From JBCCXL01 sp039191605 (GTDB lineage: Bacteria > Acidobacteriota > Thermoanaerobaculia > Multivoradales > JAHZIX01), in contig JBCCXL010000024.1 in assembly GCA_039191605.1 (NCBI GenBank), forward strand, positions 1-64,000: a stretch of 64,000 nt of DNA, given 5' to 3'. Position 1 is the first letter of the stretch, and each line of letters opens with the position of its first letter. A program made the position numbers and the translations under genes. Positions 1-7,864 of the stretch are shown here, one piece after another. The notes beneath the pieces were generated by a model. The model was not told the DNA's origin and made no database searches. It saw nothing but the letters and a program-made list of their open reading frames with translations.

Positions 1-117
1 GTCGGACCATAGGCCACCGCAACCCCGTTGGGATCGATGGTCGGACCATAGGCCACCGCAACCCCGTTGGGATCGATGGTCGGACCATAGGCCACCGCAG
101 CGCCGACGGGATCGATG
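1..117. repeat. 39-bp tandem repeat, three copies visible
   Basis: Units at 1-39 and 40-78 are identical, and 79-117 differs at a few positions. The array continues past the window edge. It is in frame with the minus-strand gene starting at 317 and encodes 13-residue units. There are no unique spacers, so it is not a CRISPR array. Confidence 0.95.
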
Positions 118-317
118 GTTGGGCTCCACTCGAATACGACAGGAAGGACCGGCTGGGTCTCTACCGATCGGGCGAGAGAGGACCACAGATCATCATCGCC
201 AGTGACTGCTCCATGGCTGATCACCGGAAGCGACAGCCCGATCACTCCTACCAGCAGGAAGCAAAAAATTCGCGCGGAAATAGCCTCGTTCGTCCAACCC
301 CAAAACGATAACTTCAT
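1..317 (-). CDS. Secreted protein with 13-residue tandem repeats (partial, runs off left edge)
   Basis: Read on the minus strand from an ATG at 317-315, with AGGAG six bases upstream as ribosome binding site. The frame stays open to the window edge, so the C-terminus is missing. The N-terminus is basic and then hydrophobic (residues about 12-36), which looks like a signal peptide. From about residue 65 the protein is built of exact 13-residue units of the form TIDPNGVAVAYGP; the first unit differs slightly (VGA instead of NGV). The units match the 39-bp DNA repeat exactly, so the array is coding and in frame. I do not recognise the family. A secreted repeat protein, adhesin-like or a precursor peptide, is possible but only a guess. 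It lies downstream of the sigma/CAP gene on the same strand. Confidence 0.7.
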   Translation of the reverse strand, partial: MKLSFWGWTNEAISARIFCFLLVGVIGLSLPVISHGAVTGDDDLWSSLARSVETQPVLPVVFEWSPTIDPVGAAVAYGPTIDPNGVAVAYGPTIDPNGVAVAYGP

Positions 318-575
318 GATCAACTCCTAGGACCCCGCGACTGGTCGCGTCAGCGGAATTGCTTTGCTGTGGCGGGATCTCGCCCCTAGATTTTCCCAGA
401 TCTTGCGCTAGAAAACGATTTAAGTACTCTTGGACAAGCTTCAAGTAAAGAGCGCCTTATCCCTGGGCATATATCAATAAAAGAAGTAACAAATACCCCA
501 GGGCAGAGAGTTCCCAATAGATCATCAACAACGCAATGATCTATGCCGGAGATCACCCAGCGCAAAATCGATCGT

Positions 576-2303
576 CTATCGCACTTCTAGGCTCGGCCCG
601 GGGTACACCCGATAGCTTCGCCGCTGACCGTCCTGGGAGTCTAGAAACCACAGCCGCAGCTGGTACTTCCCGGGCGGTGCGCTGACCTGGCCAGAGCCGA
701 GGTTCTGGGTGTCCTGAGCTCCATCCCCGCCGCTCAAGGGAGCGAGATCCCAGAATTCAGGGGGGCGCTGAAGGTCGCCGGCTACGGCATCGACCATCAG
801 GCGGTCGCCGCTGCGCACCTGCCGGGGCAAGGGGCGAGTGAGGTAGGCGGCGGTGCTGAAGAGCTGGGTGGCCATGACTTCGCCGCCGCGGCGATATACA
901 CCGATGGCCAAGCGCTGCACGCTGGGCTCGAGCAGGTTGGCGCGATGGCCGGGGCTGCTCAGCCAACCGTCGACGATGATTCGGGCCAACTCTTCAGCTC
1001 CCTCGCTGACGTAGCCCTCACCGTTCCATAGATTCTCCCGAATCGAGCCCGCCAGGGTTCGATGTCCGAGAGCGACCCGGTACCCCGGTCCTCGCCCCTC
1101 CGGGTCGTCATGACTGAAGTAGCGACGCTGGGCCATGTCCCGGCTGTGGGCACGAGCGATCTGTTGCAGGTCTTCTTCGGGGCGCAGGGTTGAAAGGCCC
1201 CGACTGCGGCGCTCTTCGTTGGTGCGCTCGAAGATCTCGATCTCCAGCGCCTCGGCCGAGCGAGTGCCGGCGCGCATAATCCCACGAGTCTCGGTCACCT
1301 CCGGCCCCCCTTCACCCTGCGCCGCGGCAGGCGGAGCGATGGAGGATTCTCGGGAATCTTTCTCCCCACCACAGGCCACCATCGGCATCAGCGACGCCAC
1401 CAGAACCAACCCCCAACGCGGTAGACGCCCGCTGCGGGAGGAGAGAGAGATCCCAGCCTGAAAAGCGGAAAGACCCCGCTGGTTTAAACGCGAAATCCCT
1501 CGAGCAAAAAGGCCACTTCGATTCGAAATCTTGCAATCACCGACCCTCCCCAACGCACGAAAGAGAGAATTAAATAATTGCAAACCCTTTAATATCAGGC
1601 ACTTCCAAGGATTTCGCCTATTCAGGGGGGGGGGGGTGGAAGCAGTTAAGGACTGTTTCAATCGCTTGCGAGCATTGAAGAGATGAGGCTTGACGGTATC
1701 GACGGAGATCGACAGCTCATCGGCGATCTCCCGGTACTTGAAACCAGCCTTGAAGCGCAACACGAAACAGCGCCGCATCTGATCGGGAAGCTCTTCCACC
1801 GCAGCCCACAGGCGGTGCATGTTCTCTGCCGCAATCACCCGATGCTCCGCCGACGGTTTCTGCTTCACCGCAAGAACCACCTCACTCCGCTCGCCGGGGC
1901 GTTGATCCTCCGAATCCGACTCCAAAGGCAATTCCTGCCCATCGCGCTTCAGCGCCTTCGCATCTCGATTGCGGTTGTGCCAAACGTTGCGCGCAATGGT
2001 GTAGAGCCAGGTCTTGCTATTGGCGTCCCCCCGAAAGGTAGAGCGACCCCGGAAGGCCCGCACGAAGGTATCTTGGGAAAGATCCCTCGCCTCCTCAACC
2101 CCGGCGCCCTGACGGCGGAAGAAGCGAAGAATACTGTTCTGGTGGTCTCGGAAGAGCGTCTCGATATCGACCGCCGTCATCGCCGCGGACCTCGATCTGG
2201 GCTCTTGACAACCCGTCTCGGAAGTTGGCGCAAGCTCGGAAACAGGAGCCCGAACAATTTGTGGGCGAGGCTCTGCGCTCTGCTGGATAGCCGTTGGGTT
2301 CAA
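576..2303 (-). CDS. ECF sigma-70 factor continuous with a CAP/SCP-domain lipoprotein
   Basis: The open frame gives 575 residues from a TTG at 2303 with GGAGG eight bases upstream; an internal ATG at 2180, next to GAGG, is an alternative start. Residues about 50-115 are sigma region 2 (DLSQDTFVRAF, TWLYTIARN). Residues about 160-215 are region 4, with a helix-turn-helix (YREIADELSISVDTVK). A 12-C tract (near residue 222) leads into about 80 poorly conserved residues, then a hydrophobic stretch ending in a lipobox-like MVAC (about 306-309). Residues 354-481 form a CAP/YkwD domain (NEERRSRGL, YFSHDDP, WLSSPGHRANLL). The linker DNA is AT-rich and resembles intergenic sequence. One or two C fewer would put a stop directly after the tract. 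This could be a true membrane-tethered sigma factor, or two genes joined by tract length or a sequencing error. Confidence 0.7.
   Translation of the reverse strand: MNPTAIQQSAEPRPQIVRAPVSELAPTSETGCQEPRSRSAAMTAVDIETLFRDHQNSILRFFRRQGAGVEEARDLSQDTFVRAFRGRSTFRGDANSKTWLYTIARNVWHNRNRDAKALKRDGQELPLESDSEDQRPGERSEVVLAVKQKPSAEHRVIAAENMHRLWAAVEELPDQMRRCFVLRFKAGFKYREIADELSISVDTVKPHLFNARKRLKQSLTASTPPPLNRRNPWKCLILKGLQLFNSLFRALGRVGDCKISNRSGLFARGISRLNQRGLSAFQAGISLSSRSGRLPRWGLVLVASLMPMVACGGEKDSRESSIAPPAAAQGEGGPEVTETRGIMRAGTRSAEALEIEIFERTNEERRSRGLSTLRPEEDLQQIARAHSRDMAQRRYFSHDDPEGRGPGYRVALGHRTLAGSIRENLWNGEGYVSEGAEELARIIVDGWLSSPGHRANLLEPSVQRLAIGVYRRGGEVMATQLFSTAAYLTRPLPRQVRSGDRLMVDAVAGDLQRPPEFWDLAPLSGGDGAQDTQNLGSGQVSAPPGKYQLRLWFLDSQDGQRRSYRVYPGPSLEVR
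1625..1636. repeat. Homopolymer of 12 G (12 C on the coding strand)
   Basis: The tract lies exactly between the sigma-factor part and the CAP-lipoprotein part of the minus-strand gene. With 12 C the frame continues. With 11 C the next codon is TGA, and with 10 C the sequence reads GAA then TAG. Tract length therefore decides whether the sigma factor ends here. Confidence 0.9.
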
Positions 2304-2357
2304 TGAATTTTCCTCCAAGGTGCTAGAAATATCAGTGGGTGGACGAAAGCGCTCAAA

Positions 2358-3350
2358 TCAACGGGCACCGCTACCGGCAGGGGAGTCCGTCGCCAAGGAG
2401 GGGCTAGCCTTTCCATCGAGGAGAGCCGACTCGAGCAACACAGCGAGGCGCCAGCCGCCGAGGGCCAATTGACGATAGATCACCGGTTCCGCGCGGCGAC
2501 GGTACTCCTCGCTGGGGGTGCCTCCAGACTCGATGCCCCGATAGACGAATTCCTTAGCCAAATGAAAGCCTTCCCGGGCCCAAACTTCTGGATCTTCGAT
2601 CGCGACGGGCTCCAGCGAACGGGGAACCTGCTTCAGCGTCACCGCCGCAAAGCGCGGAATCTCCTCGGCCCAGGAACCATCCGCTTCAACCCAGGGAAAG
2701 ATGCCGAGGGTGCGATCCCAGTAGGCGTGGAGATTGGTCGCCCCGGCAGTACTCTGCTCATCTCCAAAGATTTGAAAGTCATTGGCGCCGCGGTCCCCTT
2801 CCGGCAGCTCTAGCGTAAAGCGAGCGACACAATGAACGGGCTGGTGAACGTCTCCCACCATGTGCAGCAGGTAGCGCAGAGCCAATGCGCGCTGGAAGTC
2901 GCCAGCCTCGGGGTTCTGCAGGGTTCGCTCCATGGAGCGAATCGCCGCGACGACGTTGTCCTCTGCCGCGGGCTTGACCGCCCGCAGCCCGTCGGCATTG
3001 ATCGGCAGGTTGATGTAATGCCATCGATCATGGCCACGAAAGCCCAGCTGCCGCTCTCCGTCCATCCACACCGACGCCGGCACGAAGTCCGCGGTGGGCG
3101 GATCCGCAGCAGCGAGCCGAAGAATCAGCCGGTCCGCCTCTGCTCGAGCAGGAGGAGACAGCTCGTCGTAGGCGATCTGGGCAATGATCATGTGCCCGGT
3201 GGAGCTCCAGGCCGTCGCTGTCCCGGGCAGGACCGCAAGCAGCAGAAGACCGAGAGAGCCCAGCATGACGAGAGGGAGCCTCGAGGGACGGGCTCCCGGG
3301 CGACCTTCGACAGAACCGAGAGTCGTCGCGGGAAAGCGATTTCTAGACAC
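2358..3350 (-). CDS. S1/P1-type nuclease, secreted
   Basis: Start chosen at a GTG (3350) with GGAGG eight bases upstream; the open frame extends further 5' without a better start. The product has 330 residues. Residues 1-47 are a signal peptide ending TATA. The mature protein begins with the Trp that S1/P1 nucleases use as a zinc ligand (WSSTGHMIIAQIA). Other family motifs follow: WHYINLP, RYLLHMVGDVHQPVH and NLHAYWD, which supply the His and Asp ligands of the trinuclear zinc site. The usual GGN is GAN here. Expected role is extracytoplasmic degradation of single-stranded nucleic acid, perhaps for phosphate or nucleoside salvage. It is divergent from selD. Confidence 0.88.
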   Translation of the reverse strand: MSRNRFPATTLGSVEGRPGARPSRLPLVMLGSLGLLLLAVLPGTATAWSSTGHMIIAQIAYDELSPPARAEADRLILRLAAADPPTADFVPASVWMDGERQLGFRGHDRWHYINLPINADGLRAVKPAAEDNVVAAIRSMERTLQNPEAGDFQRALALRYLLHMVGDVHQPVHCVARFTLELPEGDRGANDFQIFGDEQSTAGATNLHAYWDRTLGIFPWVEADGSWAEEIPRFAAVTLKQVPRSLEPVAIEDPEVWAREGFHLAKEFVYRGIESGGTPSEEYRRRAEPVIYRQLALGGWRLAVLLESALLDGKASPSLATDSPAGSGAR

Positions 3351-3676
3351 GCGCTTCACCTCCGAGGGAGGGCTCGCCTGGGGAGACCAGAAGTCCGGTA
3401 TGTTCGGGAATGTTTGCCTACGCGAACACCCGAGACCCAGGATTGAGCCAAAGGGGTTAGGTCGATGAGGATCGATCCGGGTGGACGGCATTGTAGCGCC
3501 GCCTAGGGGATCCCCGCCGAGGCGGAGAATCGAAGACAGACCAGAGGTCAAGCAGAGCAACTGGAAGCGGGGAGAGCGGCAACCTCGGAGATGATCTACA
3601 ATCCCCGGAGCGCGAGCCTCGAGATTGTCTCGCCGGCATCGGCGCTCCTCACCCACCGGATTCAAGGAGGCCCGTC
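3351..3676. other. Divergent intergenic region between nuclease and selD
   Basis: These 326 bases separate two divergent genes and must hold both promoters. I found no convincing sigma-70 promoter, no tRNA cloverleaf (selC was looked for because selD next door uses UGA) and no terminator. The last bases carry a strong AAGGAGG site for selD. Confidence 0.5.
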
Positions 3677-4735
3677 ATGGCCTGGTTCCGTTCGCTGTTC
3701 AAGAAGCGTACGCTCACCGGTTTAGCCAAGACCTGCGGTTGAGCGGCCAAATTGAGCCCGGTCGGGCTCGGTGAGCTGCTCCAGGGTCTTGCCCCTACGA
3801 GCGACGACAATTTGTTGGTGGGCTTCACCACCCGGGACGACGCTGCCGTCTACCGCATCGCCGACGATCGAGCGGTGGTGCTGACGGCGGACTTCATCAC
3901 GCCCCCGGTGGACGATCCCCACACCTTCGGCGCCATCGCCGCCGCCAACGCCCTCTCGGACGTCTACGCCATGGGGGCGCAGCCCGCCCTATGCCTGAAT
4001 CTGGCGGGCTTCCCGTCGAAAGATCTGCCTCCCGAGGTGCTCCAAGGCATCCTCGCCGGAGCCCTGGAGAAGATCTCCGAGGCCGGAGCGGTGCTCGGCG
4101 GCGGCCACACCACCGAGGACGACGAGCCGAAATTCGGCCTCGCCGTGATGGGATTCGTGCACCCTGATCGCCTGTGGACCAACGCCGGGGCGAAGCCGGG
4201 AGACGCTCTCTTGCTCACCAAGCCCATCGGCAGCGGAGTGCTCTTCAACGCCCACCGCAAGGGCTGGGTGAGCGCCGCCGCGATGGATGAATGCATCGCC
4301 AATCTGCTGACCCTCAATCGTCGGGCGGCGCAGGCTCTCGCCGACTTCGACGTCCACGGCGCCACCGACGTCACCGGCTTCGGCCTCGCCGGCCACGCGC
4401 TGGAAATGGCCCGCGCCAGCGAGGCCACCCTGCACCTGGAGATCGCTCAGCTGCCGGTGCTGAAGCAAGCCCGGGAGATGTACCGCCGCGGCATGACCAC
4501 CGGCGTCAACGAGGCCAACCGTGAGCAGGTCGCCTCCCATTGGCGGCTTCCGGCGGACTTACCCCAGGAAGAACGCGAGCTGCTGATCGATCCCCAAACC
4601 AGCGGCGGGCTGCTGGTGGCGCTGCCGGAGGAGCAGGCGCAAGCGGCCCTCAGCGCCCTGCGAGAGGCCGACGCTCCGGCGGCGAAGCGCATCGGCCGGG
4701 TGGCATCAGGCCCCGGCATCCTGATTCTCAGCTGA
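3677..4735 (+). CDS. selD: Selenide, water dikinase, itself a selenoprotein (in-frame UGA)
   Basis: Makes selenophosphate from selenide and ATP for selenocysteine and selenouridine synthesis. The true start is ATG 3677, preceded by AAGGAGG and a six-base spacer. The frame meets TGA at 3740-3742 (codon 22) and continues to 4735, giving 352 residues. The sequence around the UGA reads AKTCG-U-AAKLSP. U22 sits where the catalytic Cys (Cys17 in E. coli) is expected, and K25 corresponds to essential Lys20. Further SelD motifs follow: TADFITPPVDDP, NALSDVYAMG, GGHTTEDDEP, TDVTGFGLAGH and DPQTSGGLL. A bacterial SECIS hairpin lies just after the UGA. A standard gene caller would start at the TTG at 3752 and lose the active site. 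The genome should also encode SelA, SelB and tRNA-Sec elsewhere. Confidence 0.95.
3743..3769 (+). promoter_or_regulatory. Bacterial SECIS element in selD
   Basis: A perfect hairpin, GAGCCC-GGTC-GGGCTC, spans 3754-3769. It begins 11 bases after the UGA at 3740-3742. The apical loop is GGTC, the SelB-recognised loop known from the E. coli fdhF SECIS. Spacing and loop both fit a functional bacterial SECIS. Confidence 0.9.
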
Positions 4736-5119
4736 GCGCTGGACGCTCCCTCCCCAACACTTCCTTCGGCGCCCCTCCCCGGCGCTTCTTCCTTCGCCTC
4801 TATCCTGCCCCCCATTCCGATGCCCTGTCACGGCAGTGACGGGCCCGCGCTGTATACTCGCCGCGCCGCGGGGCAGAGACAAACCTGAGCCGAGGGCCAA
4901 ATACCGGCCCTCAACGGCGGAATCGGCGGTGACCTCGCCATCCCAGAGTGCTCTCCCGGCGCTTCCTAATCCTCACTTTTTCGACTCCTTCGGCCCTCGA
5001 GACGATCGGCCCGCCACGATGCCGGCCACCGTACCTTCCGAGTGATCTCCTCGGCGGGAATCGTCGCGCCGAGCATCGGCCAGCAGAACCCTTCTGCACC
5101 TCTTTGGAGCTGCTACCCA
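4736..5119 (+). other. Intergenic region upstream of pyruvate kinase
   Basis: 384 bases with no supported gene. It contains a small perfect palindrome (GTCAC-GGCA-GTGAC, extendable to 4825-4842) and a TATACT at 4853-4858 that could be a -10 element, but no well-spaced -35. The palindrome next to the possible -10 could be an operator. Evidence is weak. Confidence 0.3.
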
Positions 5120-6694
5120 ATGGATCGCAAAGCCAAGATCATGGCCACCCTCGGGCCCGCCAGCAATGACCTCGACAGCATCAAGGCATTGATCGAAGCC
5201 GGGGTGAACATCGTTCGCTTCAACCTCTCCCACGGCACCCACGACTCCCACCGCAAAACCTACGAGCTGGTGCGCCAGGCCTCCACCGAGCTCAAGCGCC
5301 TGGTTCCCGTGGTCTTCGATCTCATGGGGCCGCGCTATCGCATCGGTACCTCCCTGGAGCAGGTCTCTCTGCAGCGGGATCAGGAGGTCTTGCTCAGCGA
5401 GGGAGAAGATGCCGACCTGCCCATCGATTCGCCGGGCCTGATGCGCCATCTGCGTTCCGGGGAGCGGGTGCTGATCGACAACGGCATGGTGGAGCTGCAG
5501 GTAGACGGCCCCTATCGCGACGGCGTGCTGGCCCGGGTGATCCACGGCGGCGTGGTGACGGCCCGCAAGGGCATCAACCTGCCGGATAGCGTGCTGCCCT
5601 TCCATATCTCGGTCAAAGATCGGGAAGACATCGCCTTCGCCATCGAGCTGGGAGTGGACTTCATCGGCGCCTCCTACGTTGGGCAAGCGGACCACCTGGA
5701 GCGACTGCGGGGAGTGATGGAGGCGTCCGGCGGCGAGCTGCCGCTGATCGCCAAGCTGGAGCGCGCCGCCGCGGTGGAGAATCCCGAACAGCTGGCGAGC
5801 ATCGTCGACGCCGCCGACGCGGTGATGGTCGCCCGCGGCGACCTCGGCGTCGAAGTGCCGCTGGATCAGGTGCCGGTGCTGCAGAAGCGCATCGTCGAAG
5901 TGGGTCGGCGCTCCGGCACCCCGGTGATCGTCGCCACCCAGATGCTGGAATCGATGACCGAGCAGCCGAGACCTACCCGCGCGGAGGTCTCGGATGTCGC
6001 CAACGCGGTCTTCGACGGCGCCGACGCCCTGATGCTCTCCGGCGAGACCGCCGTCGGCAAGCACCCCATCGAGGCGGTGCGCACCATGGATCGCACCATC
6101 CGCCAGGCGGAGAGCTACCGCGGCGAGCGGGCTCGCCAGCGGCAGGAGGTCTTCGGCTTAAGCGGCGCCAAGCCGGGCATCGACGAAGAGAGCCAGACCG
6201 GCCCCATCGACATCCCCGACGCGGTGTCCTCCGCCGCCGCCCACGTCGCCAGCCTGCTGCAGATCCACCGCATCGTGGCGGTCACCCAGGGCGGATTCAC
6301 CGCCCGGCTGCTGGCGCGCTATCGCCCGGCGGTGCCGGTGCTGGTGTTCACCCCGGATCTCGCCGTCGCCCGCCGCGTCCAGCTGCTGTGGGGTATCCAG
6401 CCCTTCATCCTCAACCATCACGTGGAGCACCACGATGAGGTAGTGGAGCTGGTGGACTCGGAGCTTATCCAGCGGGGCCTCGCCGCGCCGGGGGAAGTGG
6501 TGATCCTGCTGATGGGAGATCCGATCCGCGATCGGCCGCGCACCAACCTAATGCGGGTGCATCGAGTGCGTCAGCGAGTGGATGTCCGCTCCCGCTCCGG
6601 AAAGCGCTCGGGCCGATCCAAGGGACGTGCCAAGAAGTCCCAACCGAAGGCCTCCCCGGGCACCGAAGGCAGCAAGAACAATGACGCTGATTGA
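5120..6694 (+). CDS. pyk: Pyruvate kinase
   Basis: Transfers phosphate from phosphoenolpyruvate to ADP at the end of glycolysis. Start ATG 5120 gives 524 residues; GGAG lies 11 bases upstream, and the frame is open further 5' without a better start. Motifs in order: KIMATLGPAS, VNIVRFNLSHG, LIAKLERAAAVEN with the catalytic Lys, VMVARGDLGVEVP, TQMLESM and LMLSGETAVGKHP, then a C-terminal allosteric-type domain. The loop normally DTKGPEIR is DLMGPRYR. Leu and Arg at those positions resemble K+-independent pyruvate kinases, which carry Leu and Lys there. The last 35 or so residues are an unusual Lys/Arg/Ser-rich tail. Confidence 0.93.
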   Translation: MDRKAKIMATLGPASNDLDSIKALIEAGVNIVRFNLSHGTHDSHRKTYELVRQASTELKRLVPVVFDLMGPRYRIGTSLEQVSLQRDQEVLLSEGEDADLPIDSPGLMRHLRSGERVLIDNGMVELQVDGPYRDGVLARVIHGGVVTARKGINLPDSVLPFHISVKDREDIAFAIELGVDFIGASYVGQADHLERLRGVMEASGGELPLIAKLERAAAVENPEQLASIVDAADAVMVARGDLGVEVPLDQVPVLQKRIVEVGRRSGTPVIVATQMLESMTEQPRPTRAEVSDVANAVFDGADALMLSGETAVGKHPIEAVRTMDRTIRQAESYRGERARQRQEVFGLSGAKPGIDEESQTGPIDIPDAVSSAAAHVASLLQIHRIVAVTQGGFTARLLARYRPAVPVLVFTPDLAVARRVQLLWGIQPFILNHHVEHHDEVVELVDSELIQRGLAAPGEVVILLMGDPIRDRPRTNLMRVHRVRQRVDVRSRSGKRSGRSKGRAKKSQPKASPGTEGSKNNDAD

Positions 6695-6852
6695 CAGTAA
6701 CGCCGAGTAAGGCAGCCTGAGCGCTGGATTCAGCCTGAGCCTAGATCAAGCCCAAGAGTCGGCCGAGACCTCACCAAGATCCGATCAAGCCCGACCGAGA
6801 CCGAACCTCGGCCGCGACGCCACCGAATCATCGCACCGAAGGGAGAGCGCCC

Positions 6853-7803
6853 ATGGCCACCGTACCCGAGCTTCCGGATTTCCTGCAGCGGCGAGTCCAC
6901 CACTACCACAGGTCTGTCCACAACATCCTTCAGGGACCGGATGCAGGCCGCCACCTGCACGTCATGGAGCACGGTCCGGAGGTCGAGGAGGGCGCCGATG
7001 CGCCCTTCGAAGGCACCGTCCTGATGGTCCACGGAAATCCTACCTGGAGCTTTCTATGGCGTAAGGTCATCGACGCCCTGGAGGATTTCCACTGCGTGGC
7101 GCCGGACCTGCTGGGCCTCGGCTACTCTTCCCGGCTGCCGAAGCTGGAAGATCACACCGTCGAGCGCCACGCCGACGCGGTAGCGGAATTGGTAACCGAG
7201 CGGGATCTCGGACCGCTGATCCTGGTCGGGCAAGATTGGGGCGGCCCCATCGTCACCGCCGTCGGTCGCCGGGTGGAAGACCGGGTGCGTGGGGTGGTCC
7301 TCGGCAATACCTCGGTGCTGCTGTCCAAGAAGCCGCTGCGCTCCCTCTTCCACCGCGCCGCCCGCTGGCCCATCGCTTCCCGGGTGCTCTTCCAGGGGCT
7401 TCCCCTGGTGAGCCGAATGCTGCATCAGGTGCAGGGGGACCCGGCCTCGATTTCCGGCGACGTCGCCCGCGCCTATCGCGAGCCGCTGTCGGGAATTCGC
7501 GACCGCGCCACCCCGCTGGCCCTGGCCCGCATGGTGCCGGACGGGCCGGACCACCCCAGCGTGCCGGAGCTCGAGCAGCTGGAGGCCTGGATTCGCGCCT
7601 TCTCCGGCCCCGTGGAGCTGGTGTGGGGCACCAAGGACCCGATCCTCGGCCGCGCCCTGCGGCGCCACCAGAAAGCGCTCCCCAACGCCAAGATCACCAC
7701 CACCGAGGCGGGACACTTCCTGCAGGAGGAGGTCCCCGGCGAGCTCGCCGCCGCGGTGCGACGGGTGGCGGACGCGATTCGAGGCGACTCGGCGGACGCC
7801 TAA
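6853..7803 (+). CDS. Haloalkane-dehalogenase-like alpha/beta hydrolase
   Basis: 316 residues, start ATG 6853 with AGGGAG seven bases upstream. The oxyanion-loop motif HGNPTWSFLW is at about residues 59-68. The nucleophile elbow GQDWGG (about 124-129) has Asp rather than Ser. A likely acid lies in WGTKDP (about 260), and the His is in AGHFLQEE (about 286). Asp nucleophile, adjacent Trp and the Asn of HGNP together form the halide-binding arrangement of haloalkane dehalogenases. OleB-type beta-lactone decarboxylases share this architecture, so the natural substrate is uncertain. No olefin-synthesis genes are adjacent. Probably cytoplasmic, as no signal peptide is visible. Confidence 0.8.
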   Translation: MATVPELPDFLQRRVHHYHRSVHNILQGPDAGRHLHVMEHGPEVEEGADAPFEGTVLMVHGNPTWSFLWRKVIDALEDFHCVAPDLLGLGYSSRLPKLEDHTVERHADAVAELVTERDLGPLILVGQDWGGPIVTAVGRRVEDRVRGVVLGNTSVLLSKKPLRSLFHRAARWPIASRVLFQGLPLVSRMLHQVQGDPASISGDVARAYREPLSGIRDRATPLALARMVPDGPDHPSVPELEQLEAWIRAFSGPVELVWGTKDPILGRALRRHQKALPNAKITTTEAGHFLQEEVPGELAAAVRRVADAIRGDSADA

Positions 7804-7864
7804 TACCTACCTAGAGCCCGCCGCTGGATCGCCGGCCCCAAAGCCCGGATCCTATGCGTTGATC

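Noticed and set aside
1..117. Regular direct repeats resembling a CRISPR array
   Set aside because: The copies are contiguous with no unique spacers and encode in-frame 13-residue units of a minus-strand protein.
3351..3676. tRNA-Sec (selC) next to selD
   Set aside because: No cloverleaf or CCA-like end could be drawn in the intergenic sequence.
4825..4858. Complete sigma-70 promoter before pyruvate kinase
   Set aside because: A TATACT is present, but the nearest -35-like sequences are 12 or 22 bases away, outside the normal spacing.
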